From an uncultured Spirochaetales bacterium (GTDB lineage: Bacteria; Spirochaetota; Spirochaetia; Sphaerochaetales; Sphaerochaetaceae), in contig CALXYO010000004.1 of NCBI GenBank assembly GCA_944393005.1, positions 62,001-126,000 of the forward strand: a stretch of DNA of 64,000 nt, in the 5' to 3' direction. Of this stretch, positions 54,301 to 60,555 are shown in pieces. The notes under the pieces are model-generated. The model saw only the letters and a program-made list of their open reading frames with translations. It searched no databases and had not been told where the DNA came from. Within the stretch, counting starts at the first letter, position 1. The number at the start of each line of letters is the position of its first letter. The position numbers and the translations under genes were made by a program.

Positions 54301-54818
54301 CTTTCCTTCGCCTCGTCATAGCGGTCATGGAGAAGGTTTTGCAGTATCTCGCCGCCAAGACATGCCGAAAGGCAGATGAGATCCTCGTTGTGGGATGAGA
54401 GTACTTCGTCATCGATTCTGGGTTTGTAGTAGAAGCCTTCAGTATTTGCGATGGTCGTGAGCTCCATCAGGTGATGATAGCCTCTGTCGTTCATCGCAAG
54501 CAGGATGAGATGATAGAAATGGTTGCGTCCTTCCGATGTCGGACTCTGGTCCCTCCTGTTTTTCGGATTCATGTAGAATTCGCTGCCGATGATGGGCTTT
54601 ATACCGGCTGCCTTGCATGCTTTGTAGAACTTCAGCGCACCGTACATGTTGCCGTGGTCGGTGATGGCTATGGCATCCATGTTGTTTTCCTTGCATTTTG
54701 CAATGTATTTGCTTATCTGGGCAGCTCCGTCCAGAAGGGAATAGTCGGTATGGTTGTGCAGATGGATGAATCCGCTCCTCTTTGCTTCTGTTTCCTGATT
54801 GATGATCTCTTCACTCAT
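51360..54818 (-). CDS. dnaE: DNA polymerase III alpha subunit
   Basis: A 1152-residue replicative polymerase. The N-terminal PHP domain begins with FIHLHNHTDYSLLDGAAQ. The polymerase core has GPGRGSGAGSLVAYC, and catalytic aspartates in PDFDIDFCFERRGEV (near 420). A tandem HhH region and the C-terminal OB domain (VNLICQVSSLRVIKTKKG) follow. The ATG at 54818 aligns with the usual PHP start; the frame runs 26 residues further upstream without a site. No Shine-Dalgarno sequence precedes the ATG. TATACT ends seven bases before it with GAGACA 17 bp further up, so the mRNA may be leaderless. Confidence 0.96.
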   Translation of the reverse strand: MSEEIINQETEAKRSGFIHLHNHTDYSLLDGAAQISKYIAKCKENNMDAIAITDHGNMYGALKFYKACKAAGIKPIIGSEFYMNPKNRRDQSPTSEGRNHFYHLILLAMNDRGYHHLMELTTIANTEGFYYKPRIDDEVLSSHNEDLICLSACLGGEILQNLLHDRYDEAKERASWFKNLFGDRYYIELQDHGLEEQKRTNPLLIKLAKELDIPLVCTNDIHYINREDANAHDTLLCIGTNAKKRDEKRMRFPNDNFYFKSEEEMRSIFSYCPEAVDNTRVIADRCNLDVVFPGPLLPDYEIPEGFKDTKEYLVHLANEGCVRRYGEITPSLRERLDHELDIILKMNFDGYFLIVRDYIYWAKTHDIPVGPGRGSGAGSLVAYCVDITDVDPIKYNLLFERFLNPERVSMPDFDIDFCFERRGEVIQYVTEHYGKDRVGQICTFGTLKAKAVVKDVARVLDIPFDESTAICKFIPDEPKMTIDKAIAQEPKLQEIIDRGGVYAELFDTARRLEGGARHTSLHAAGVVIGKTDLIDYVPISFDPKTRSIATQYTMDQIEECGLVKMDFLGLKTLTLIKHTVDLIHKKDPSFDISKINEEDKPTFDMLKRGDSECVFQFESGGMQKVLRDAQPESIEDLVALNALYRPGPMQYIDRFVSCKNGLQPIEYADPELEPVLKNTYGVIVYQEQVMQVAQIIAGYSLGQADILRRIMGKKKVEKLAEEKVKFVAGAVKLGRDAKHAEEIFEMLEPFAQYGFNKSHAVAYSIVAYQTAFLKANYPAEFLAANLTNEMTNPDKFKDYLTLADNMGIRILPPSINDSDMHFNVVGNAIVYGLAGIKTVGENITKLIVQEREENGKYKSFMDFLSRQSDGIVNSRILEALIKAGCFDCLGEDRATLMANLDAAIAYDKGCRETTAYGQISLFGDEVQLDEFVFRPAEPWSKREMLDMEKELIGRYVSGHPLDSYKEDIERCVWVDISKPDELPRERDVNLICQVSSLRVIKTKKGTLMASLVLTNYQGSIEAVIFPKVFQELGEKIQDDGIYGFTGRFDERRDGGGFQFIISNAVDPKELPSEAVRSIGLALDSALLAGSEGDHYLNEVISFLIEHSGSLPLNIYLDDRKDQYVKSGFSIAYYKEIRKDLAAFPVIRNVYIA

Positions 54819-54825
54819 AAGGAGA

Positions 54826-54854
54826 AGTATAACGGAAAAAGCCTTGTTTGTCTC
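54826..54854 (-). promoter_or_regulatory. Promoter of dnaE
   Basis: On the minus strand GAGACA (54849-54854) and TATACT (54826-54831) are separated by 17 bp. The -10 ends seven bases before the ATG, which places the expected transcript start at the initiation codon. Confidence 0.55.
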
Positions 54855-54920
54855 ACTTCCACCGGCCTGAAAGATATCGGATTGCGAGTGAAGCATGATC
54901 GTAATAAAGAGAATTAAGGA

Positions 54921-55307
54921 ATGAGAAGAAAACTGCTTACGGCAGAGGGCGGAGATTTCCAGAAAGTGGAAGATCCTGATATTGAGTTCAAACCATCACT
55001 TTCTTTCCAGTACAGACATGCCATCAGTGAATCCACGAAAATTGAGACAGGTATCGGTGTATATTACGGTTATACTTCAACAAAAGAGTCCGGCATGAAG
55101 ATATCCATGTGGCAGATCGGTGCTGAAGGCAATGTCGTAATCTCGTTTGAGCCGGCTGAACATTTTGCGCTCAAAGCCGGAGCAAAGGTGCTTGTTCCAA
55201 TATTCACAAATGCAAGTGCAACCATGTATGGTATTACATTGGAATACGATGTGAATTGCTACGGAATAGGAGTGATCCCATATCTGGGTATTGCTTACAT
55301 TTATTGA
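54921..55307 (+). CDS. Beta-barrel-like protein fragment
   Basis: 128 residues with alternating strands: FKPSLSFQYRHAI, KIETGIGVYYGYTS, GAEGNVVISFEPAEHFALKAG and a final IGVIPYLGIAYIY ending in an aromatic residue, as outer-membrane barrel proteins do. There is no signal peptide, and the only start (ATG 54921) has a poorly spaced AAGGA, so the N-terminal part of a longer outer-membrane protein seems to be missing. It may be a remnant. It is followed after 21 bases by the PEGA lipoprotein gene. No family is recognised with confidence. Confidence 0.45.
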   Translation: MRRKLLTAEGGDFQKVEDPDIEFKPSLSFQYRHAISESTKIETGIGVYYGYTSTKESGMKISMWQIGAEGNVVISFEPAEHFALKAGAKVLVPIFTNASATMYGITLEYDVNCYGIGVIPYLGIAYIY

Positions 55308-55328
55308 TGGTTCTGGTAATTAGTTGAT

Positions 55329-55712
55329 ATGCGGAAATTTATTATAATACTTATATCCGTGCCAGTGATATTCCTGTCCACATCTTGTGCGACTCTTTTC
55401 TGTGGCAATACTGATGAGGTTGTCATTACGACAAGCCCATCTGATGCACTTGTTTCTGTCAACGGTATACCGCGAGGCCATACTCCGCTGACATTGGAGC
55501 TTGAGAAAGGGAACTCATACAGCATTAGGATTGAAAAGGAAGGATACCAGGACGGCTACGCGACCATAAGCGACAAGGTCGGTGCCGGATGGGTTGTACT
55601 TGATGTCTTTACAGGATTTGTTCCTCTGATCATTGATGCGGTCACAGGTTCTTGGTCCGGATTGGAGCCTGATAATATCAGTCTGGCACTTATGCCGCTT
55701 TCAGCAGAATAG
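55329..55712 (+). CDS. PEGA-domain lipoprotein
   Basis: A 127-residue exported protein. The N terminus MRKFIIILISVPVIFL followed by STSC is a lipoprotein signal with Cys20 as the acylation site. Residues 30-75 form a PEGA domain (SPSDALVSVNGIPRGHTPLT, then GNSYSIRIEKEGY), common in spirochaete surface proteins. A hydrophobic stretch (AGWVVLDVFTGFVPLIIDAV) follows near 84-104. Its function is unknown. No Shine-Dalgarno sequence is seen before the ATG. Confidence 0.8.
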   Translation: MRKFIIILISVPVIFLSTSCATLFCGNTDEVVITTSPSDALVSVNGIPRGHTPLTLELEKGNSYSIRIEKEGYQDGYATISDKVGAGWVVLDVFTGFVPLIIDAVTGSWSGLEPDNISLALMPLSAE

Positions 55713-55737
55713 AGTGGTCTGAGGCTGAAAGAATAAC

Positions 55738-55778
55738 CGGCCGGATAACCCGTCTGATGATGGGGTCCGGCCGTTTTT
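55738..55778 (+). terminator. Terminator after the PEGA lipoprotein gene
   Basis: CGGCCGGA pairs with TCCGGCCG, with an inner CCC/GGG pair, and is followed by TTTTT. Strong; it could also serve the convergent operon in reverse. Confidence 0.85.
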
Positions 55779-55805
55779 GATGAAGATAATCATGTGGTCA
55801 GCTTT

Positions 55806-56705
55806 TCATTTCGGCGTGTAGCAGAGCACTGTCTCGTTCATGTCCCTGAACATGTCATGGAAGAGTCCCCTTATCCTTGCTTCCTGCAGTGCTGATATGC
55901 CGGAAAGGTTTTCCTTTATATAATCCACCACATAGTTCTCGACCGTTGCATAGCGCGTGATGCTGAGGGGGAGCTGTACGCTTGTGATCAGGTTGTCGAG
56001 ATCGCGTGAATAGCAGAATCCTTTGTCAGGCAGTGTGAAGATTATCCTTGCGTATGAGATGTTCCCTTGTTCAAAACGTGCGACAAGTGCCAGAGCGACT
56101 GCGTTTTCCTTGTCGGATATCGGAGTGCCGGCGCTCCTGAAGTACTGGTAGTCGTACTGCTGTATCGCGATCCTCACCTTGGAAAGCAGTCCGCCCTCCG
56201 GCATCTCAAGCTTTCCGTTCTTGTCATATATCCTGGACAGCTGGAACCATTTCGAGTGCATTCTCTTCTTCAGGTACCTTATTTCAACTGCGGCATCGAG
56301 AATCATCAGTGTGGAGGCGAGATTGGTCTTGAATGATTTCGTACACAGGGAGCCTCCGATTGTGATCTTTTCCCGGACTGTCCTGCATGCGGTGCTGTTG
56401 ATCGTTTCAAGCAGGATCCGCGGCAGTACGAGCTTGCCGGCCTGTGCGATATCGTTGATGCTCACCATTGCGCCGAATTCCGCAAAGCGGTCGTTTCTGA
56501 GGAAGTGATGCAGCTCCTCCACCTTGTCCAGTGAAATGAGCTCGACATTGGCTCTCTGGCTGGGATAGTAGTCAGGACGGCTCATGATCTCAGTTCCGCC
56601 TGCCCAGAGCACGGGCGTCACATCGCGGTAGCTGAGAATCGTATTGTTGTATTCCGCCATGTTGAGCGGCTCGTGTATGTTAGGTGACCGGAGTTCTGCG
56701 TACAT
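55806..56705 (-). CDS. Xanthine-dehydrogenase-family FAD-binding subunit
   Basis: A 299-residue subunit of the CoxM/XdhB (molybdopterin dehydrogenase FAD-binding) family. VLWAGGTEIMSR near 35 matches the FAD pyrophosphate 'aGGTdl' motif, and EKITIGGSLCTKSFKTNLAS near 115-130 matches the second 'iGGnl' motif. It carries electrons from the iron-sulfur subunit to FAD and on to NAD or another acceptor. It is third in a three-gene operon; its start overlaps the iron-sulfur gene by 26 bases. Confidence 0.82.
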   Translation of the reverse strand: MYAELRSPNIHEPLNMAEYNNTILSYRDVTPVLWAGGTEIMSRPDYYPSQRANVELISLDKVEELHHFLRNDRFAEFGAMVSINDIAQAGKLVLPRILLETINSTACRTVREKITIGGSLCTKSFKTNLASTLMILDAAVEIRYLKKRMHSKWFQLSRIYDKNGKLEMPEGGLLSKVRIAIQQYDYQYFRSAGTPISDKENAVALALVARFEQGNISYARIIFTLPDKGFCYSRDLDNLITSVQLPLSITRYATVENYVVDYIKENLSGISALQEARIRGLFHDMFRDMNETVLCYTPK

Positions 56706-57186
56706 TCTTTCTCTTTCTCCTGTTGCTGATGCTTTCCTTCACGACGGCAAGAAAGCTTGCGCTGTCCATGCAGAAACAGCGGATCAGCTGTGATTCCTGA
56801 AGTATCTCGTTGTCATCAATGTCGCTGCCGCCTCTCTCGTAGCGCCGCACTATGCTTTCAATCAGCAGCACCCTTGATGCATAACAGGTGTCGCAGGGGA
56901 AGGCGGAGCATGCGGCGAATGCCTTCTCTATGTCCCTGTAGTCCCTTGTCCTGCAGAAACCGTCGTAGGTGACGATTGTCCTGCCCCTTACCGCAAAGGA
57001 TGGAATCAGGCAGGAGAGGACGGCTCTTCCTTCCAGAAGGACTATGCAGTTGCCGCACATCCTGCCGTTGCAGTGGCTGTGAATCGATTTTATCTCAAGG
57101 TCATCGCGCAGCAGAAGGTTGAGAGGCTTGTCGCTGCTCACCGACAGTGCAAGATATTTACCGTCGACAGTAAGTTCAATTTTCAC
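56680..57186 (-). CDS. Xanthine-dehydrogenase-family 2Fe-2S subunit
   Basis: A 168-residue subunit of the CoxS/XdhC type. The plant-ferredoxin-like cluster ligands are in HCNGRMCGNCIVLLEG and LSCL. The second cluster ligands are CDTC (near 97) and RCFC (near 135), in place of the usual CGFC and CRCT. All eight cysteines are kept although surrounding sequence is divergent. The start overlaps the molybdenum-subunit gene by eleven bases. It would pass electrons between the molybdenum site and FAD. Confidence 0.82.
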   Translation of the reverse strand: MKIELTVDGKYLALSVSSDKPLNLLLRDDLEIKSIHSHCNGRMCGNCIVLLEGRAVLSCLIPSFAVRGRTIVTYDGFCRTRDYRDIEKAFAACSAFPCDTCYASRVLLIESIVRRYERGGSDIDDNEILQESQLIRCFCMDSASFLAVVKESISNRRKRKNVRRTPVT

Positions 57187-59143
57187 CTGCAGTCTCCTTT
57201 TCGTTCAAAGCTTTCTGTATGTCGGAAGGAGAGACGGGAAGTCCTTCTTCTATTGCCGGGACACACTGGTTGAGCGCGCTGAGAAACGCCGCCCTGGTGA
57301 GCGCGTCCACGGCCTGGGTGAGGGCTGATGAGTATTCAGCGATCGTCTCATGCACAGAGAAGCTGATGCTGAACGGTCTCTCGCTTTCAGCGGAAAGCAG
57401 TGCGCCGCATTCACTGAGCGTTCTTGTTATGGTGCTTCTGACTTCCGCTTCGATATTCTTCCTGTTGTCCAGTCTTCCGATGTCGACACTGACCCATGCA
57501 CCGGTCGCGACAGGTATGAAGCTTATATTGTCCACTCTTATCTCAATGATCACGGCGGCGCGGCCCCTCTGGTCGAATTCACACGGCATGAGGTTGTCAT
57601 CACATGCGAAGTACAGCGAGATCGGCGGTTTCTCCTCCTTCCTCTGTATGTTGAGCTTTGAACATGCTCCTGCAAGCTGCGAGAGGAAACTCGCACGGTT
57701 TCTGGAAAGCATGTCAGGTCCGGAATCGATCAGCACACCGTCATTGTCGAGAACCATGACCTCTCCGTCGCTGCCGAGGTCGACTTCACCTGAGATGATG
57801 TTTTTCACGGTCGATTCAAAACCGCTGTCTTCCATGAATGAAGTGAGAAGGGTGATGTTCTGCTTTTCCGTCAGTGTTATCTTGGCCTGGCTGCTGACCT
57901 GTCTTGCAAGCGTTGTCGAGAAGCCCGCAACAGAGATGCCGCAGGCAATGCCGATGCCTCTGTTGAACGGAATTACCGAATAGTCGTTGTGCTGTGTCTC
58001 GTAGCTGGACCACTTGCGGTTGAAATCGCTTTTCTCCACTATGTCCCTTTCCAGCTCCACGAGGGGTGAGAGCTGCACTGAGGGAAGATAATCTGTGAAC
58101 GATCTTTTCCCGTCCCGGCTGACGTATTCTTTCCACTGTGGCACCGGGATCTCAAAAGCCGATGCGATATGGGAAAGATGGGCTTCGCTTGTGAAAAGGG
58201 CATCGGCGTAGCCGCAGCCGGAATAGAAGAGGGAGGGGCGTGAAGCACTGCGCTTTGTCGTGACGCTGGCATTGAAATAGGAAAGAGGGTAGTTCGGGAT
58301 AAGTCCGGCAAGTGCCTGTCTTATGTATTCCTTGTCCTCTATCTGGAAGGCTCCAAGTTCGGCTTCCATCGTGCACTCTTCGTATACCGGCTTTCCGTCT
58401 TCAGTGCACCACGTTGTCCTTTCCACACTCAGCAGAGGACTGTCTGAACAGGCATTGCCTGAGAGAACAACAGGAACTCCCGCCCTGATTGTTCCCATCG
58501 CTGCTATGTATGCAAACACAGCAGGGCAGATGAGGTATTCATTGTGAAGCGGATTGCACGGCATCTGATGAACGATCACGTTTGAGACGTCAAGGGAGAG
58601 AAGCTGTGCGACATTGACCCTTATGAGCTGAGGCCACTGGGTCGGCACTTCTATGTGCATCTTGTCTCCTTCCTGCCATGCCTCGCAGCTTATTATGGTG
58701 CTGCTTGTGTATGATGCGGCCTTTGTCCTGAACTTTGTCTTTATCTCCCTCATGTTGCCGGTATTCTCACTTCTGCTTCCGATTATCAGGGAATCAGTGA
58801 AGCCGTCCTCGAAGTTGAAGTGGTTCTGCCCGTCATCAAGACTTTCGTATTCAAACTGTATGTTCTTCGCCTGCATGGCCACAGACTCGTTGTCTGGACC
58901 GAAAACGGCCATCACGGGCTGCTGGGGGAAAAGAATGTTGTCCTCGCTGAGGACAGGAACGCTGCCGGAGAATACGGACAGCACGCCGTTTGAGGGGAAA
59001 TCCTGCTTCCTCAGGGTGAAATAACGTTCTCCCAGATCGGGAAGACTGATGTTCTTTATCCTGACTCCCGCTTTCCCGCTGTTTAGTACCACACCATAGA
59101 ACTTATTGCTTTTGTTCTGGCTTGATCGCATGTGTTCTGCCAT
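57176..59143 (-). CDS. Divergent xanthine-dehydrogenase-family molybdenum-binding subunit
   Basis: A 655-residue protein, about 100 shorter than typical large subunits. An aldehyde-oxidase hammerhead domain (NILFPQQPVMAVFGPDNES) is followed by the molybdopterin-binding halves (TQWPQLIRVNVAQLLSLDVS, YSGCGYADALFTSEAH, DSGPDMLSRNRASF). The Moco-contacting GGGFGGKE loop is replaced by PCNPLHNE, the IGQG loop by a sequence without Gln, and the C-terminal G-x-G-E catalytic glutamate motif is not seen. It is the first gene of the operon. It may bind another cofactor or have a structural role; loss of activity is also possible. The whole operon is divergent from a GltD-like gene. Confidence 0.7.
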   Translation of the reverse strand: MAEHMRSSQNKSNKFYGVVLNSGKAGVRIKNISLPDLGERYFTLRKQDFPSNGVLSVFSGSVPVLSEDNILFPQQPVMAVFGPDNESVAMQAKNIQFEYESLDDGQNHFNFEDGFTDSLIIGSRSENTGNMREIKTKFRTKAASYTSSTIISCEAWQEGDKMHIEVPTQWPQLIRVNVAQLLSLDVSNVIVHQMPCNPLHNEYLICPAVFAYIAAMGTIRAGVPVVLSGNACSDSPLLSVERTTWCTEDGKPVYEECTMEAELGAFQIEDKEYIRQALAGLIPNYPLSYFNASVTTKRSASRPSLFYSGCGYADALFTSEAHLSHIASAFEIPVPQWKEYVSRDGKRSFTDYLPSVQLSPLVELERDIVEKSDFNRKWSSYETQHNDYSVIPFNRGIGIACGISVAGFSTTLARQVSSQAKITLTEKQNITLLTSFMEDSGFESTVKNIISGEVDLGSDGEVMVLDNDGVLIDSGPDMLSRNRASFLSQLAGACSKLNIQRKEEKPPISLYFACDDNLMPCEFDQRGRAAVIIEIRVDNISFIPVATGAWVSVDIGRLDNRKNIEAEVRSTITRTLSECGALLSAESERPFSISFSVHETIAEYSSALTQAVDALTRAAFLSALNQCVPAIEEGLPVSPSDIQKALNEKETAGEN

Positions 59144-59254
59144 AAGGCAAGTTTAGCACAAGGCAGGGGAAAAGAGAAAGCCTTTCTCTGTCCTGTCTGC
59201 CTGCACGGGAAAAAGGGAAATATTTTTTTCTTTCCATTGCAATCGATTTCATAA

Positions 59255-59260
59255 TATAAT
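59255..59260 (+). promoter_or_regulatory. -10 element of the GltD-like gene
   Basis: A consensus TATAAT lies 32 bases before the ATG at 59293, with AAGGAG in between. The -35 is weak (TTCCAT, 59232-59237, 17-bp spacer). Confidence 0.5.
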
Positions 59261-59292
59261 GGAGCCGTTGTTTGAAAAGGAGAATAAAGCTG

Positions 59293-60522
59293 ATGATTCA
59301 CGTCATAGAAGAAGCCGGCAGATGCCTGCAGTGCAGAAAACCGCTCTGCCGTACCGGCTGCCCGATATCCACTGATATCCCGGGCATGATAAAGCTGCTG
59401 AAGGAAAACAAGGTGAAGGAAGCGGGGAAGATGCTTTTCTCTAACAATCCTCTTTCCGTTGTATGTTCGCTTGTGTGCGATCATCAGAAACAGTGTGAGG
59501 GACACTGCGTGCTCTCCCGCCGCGGCGAAGGTGTTCATATCTCATCAATCGAGAACTATATCTCTGATGCCTGTCTTGACACGGTTGAGATTGACAGTGC
59601 GCAGAGCAACGGAAACATGATAGCCGTAATAGGGGCCGGACCTGCCGGCATAACGATTGCCATTGAGATGAGAAAGATGGGCTACGATGTCACGATCTTC
59701 GATTCGCGTGACAAGATCGGCGGGGTCATGCGTTACGGAATTCCCGAATTCCGTCTGCCCAAGTCGATACTTGACCGTTATAAGATCCGCCTTTCTGAAA
59801 TCGGGATTCATATCAGGCCGAACACCACCATAGGAGGTGCGCTTGTCATTGATGATCTTCTGAGGGACGGCTACAAGGCGATATTCATTGGAACCGGAGT
59901 CTGGAGGCCGAAGAAGCTTTCAATACCCGGCGAGAGCCTTGGCAATGTGCATTACGCAATCGACTTCCTGGTCAATCCCGATTCATATGATCTTGGCAAG
60001 AAGATCGCCATCATCGGTGCCGGCAATACGGCAATGGATGTGGCACGTACCATACTGCGTTCTCCCGGCCGTCATGAGGTCACGATATACGCAAGGAGGA
60101 ATGCCTGCGACGCCGCTGTGGAAGAGAAGGAATATGCGATGCTTGAAGGAGCCGCGTTCGAATACTGCATGAAGCCTGTGCGCATAGAAAAGGACGGGCC
60201 TGTGTTCGTGAGGACCATCCTCGATGATGAAGGTCATATTATCGGAGAAGAGGATGGGGAGATCAGGGTTGAGGCGGACAATGTCTTCATCGCAATCTCA
60301 CAAGGCCCCAAGAGCAAGCTTGTCGACACCACTGAAGGTCTTAAACCGAGCAGAAACGGACTTCTGCTCACAGACGAGAAGGGGCAGACCACCCATCCCG
60401 GCATCTTCGCGGCCGGTGATGTGGTTCTCGGTGCCCGCACCGTTGTTGAAGCCGTGAACTATGCCAAGAAAGTCGCACTCAGCATGGACGAGTACGTCAG
60501 AAGTCTTTCCCGGCAGGTCTAA
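59293..60522 (+). CDS. GltD/NfnB-like FAD oxidoreductase
   Basis: A 409-residue NAD(P)-binding flavoprotein of the glutamate synthase small-subunit family. The N-terminal domain binds two 4Fe-4S clusters: CLQCRKPLCRTGCP (11-24) and CSLVCDHQKQCEGHC (near 57-71). FAD motif VIGAGPAGITIAIEMRKMG and NAD(P) motif IIGAGNTAMDVARTI follow, with GIFAAGDV near the end. A GltB large subunit is not in the window. Such stand-alone proteins may pair with ferredoxin (as NfnB) or with xanthine-dehydrogenase-type enzymes; the divergent operon makes the latter worth considering. AAGGAG precedes ATG 59293; a longer TTG start is less likely. Confidence 0.85.
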   Translation: MIHVIEEAGRCLQCRKPLCRTGCPISTDIPGMIKLLKENKVKEAGKMLFSNNPLSVVCSLVCDHQKQCEGHCVLSRRGEGVHISSIENYISDACLDTVEIDSAQSNGNMIAVIGAGPAGITIAIEMRKMGYDVTIFDSRDKIGGVMRYGIPEFRLPKSILDRYKIRLSEIGIHIRPNTTIGGALVIDDLLRDGYKAIFIGTGVWRPKKLSIPGESLGNVHYAIDFLVNPDSYDLGKKIAIIGAGNTAMDVARTILRSPGRHEVTIYARRNACDAAVEEKEYAMLEGAAFEYCMKPVRIEKDGPVFVRTILDDEGHIIGEEDGEIRVEADNVFIAISQGPKSKLVDTTEGLKPSRNGLLLTDEKGQTTHPGIFAAGDVVLGARTVVEAVNYAKKVALSMDEYVRSLSRQV

Positions 60523-60542
60523 ACGAAAAGACGTTTTCAGGC

Positions 60543-60548
60543 TATACT
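60543..60548 (+). promoter_or_regulatory. -10 element of ligA
   Basis: TATACT ends seven bases before the ligA ATG, with no Shine-Dalgarno sequence between. The same hexamer at the same distance occurs in front of dnaE. Confidence 0.5.
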
Positions 60549-60555
60549 TCCTTAC

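Noticed and set aside
57219..57983. 254-residue open frame antisense to the molybdenum-subunit gene
   Set aside because: Low-complexity serine-rich product and no start signal; it is a shadow of the gene on the other strand.
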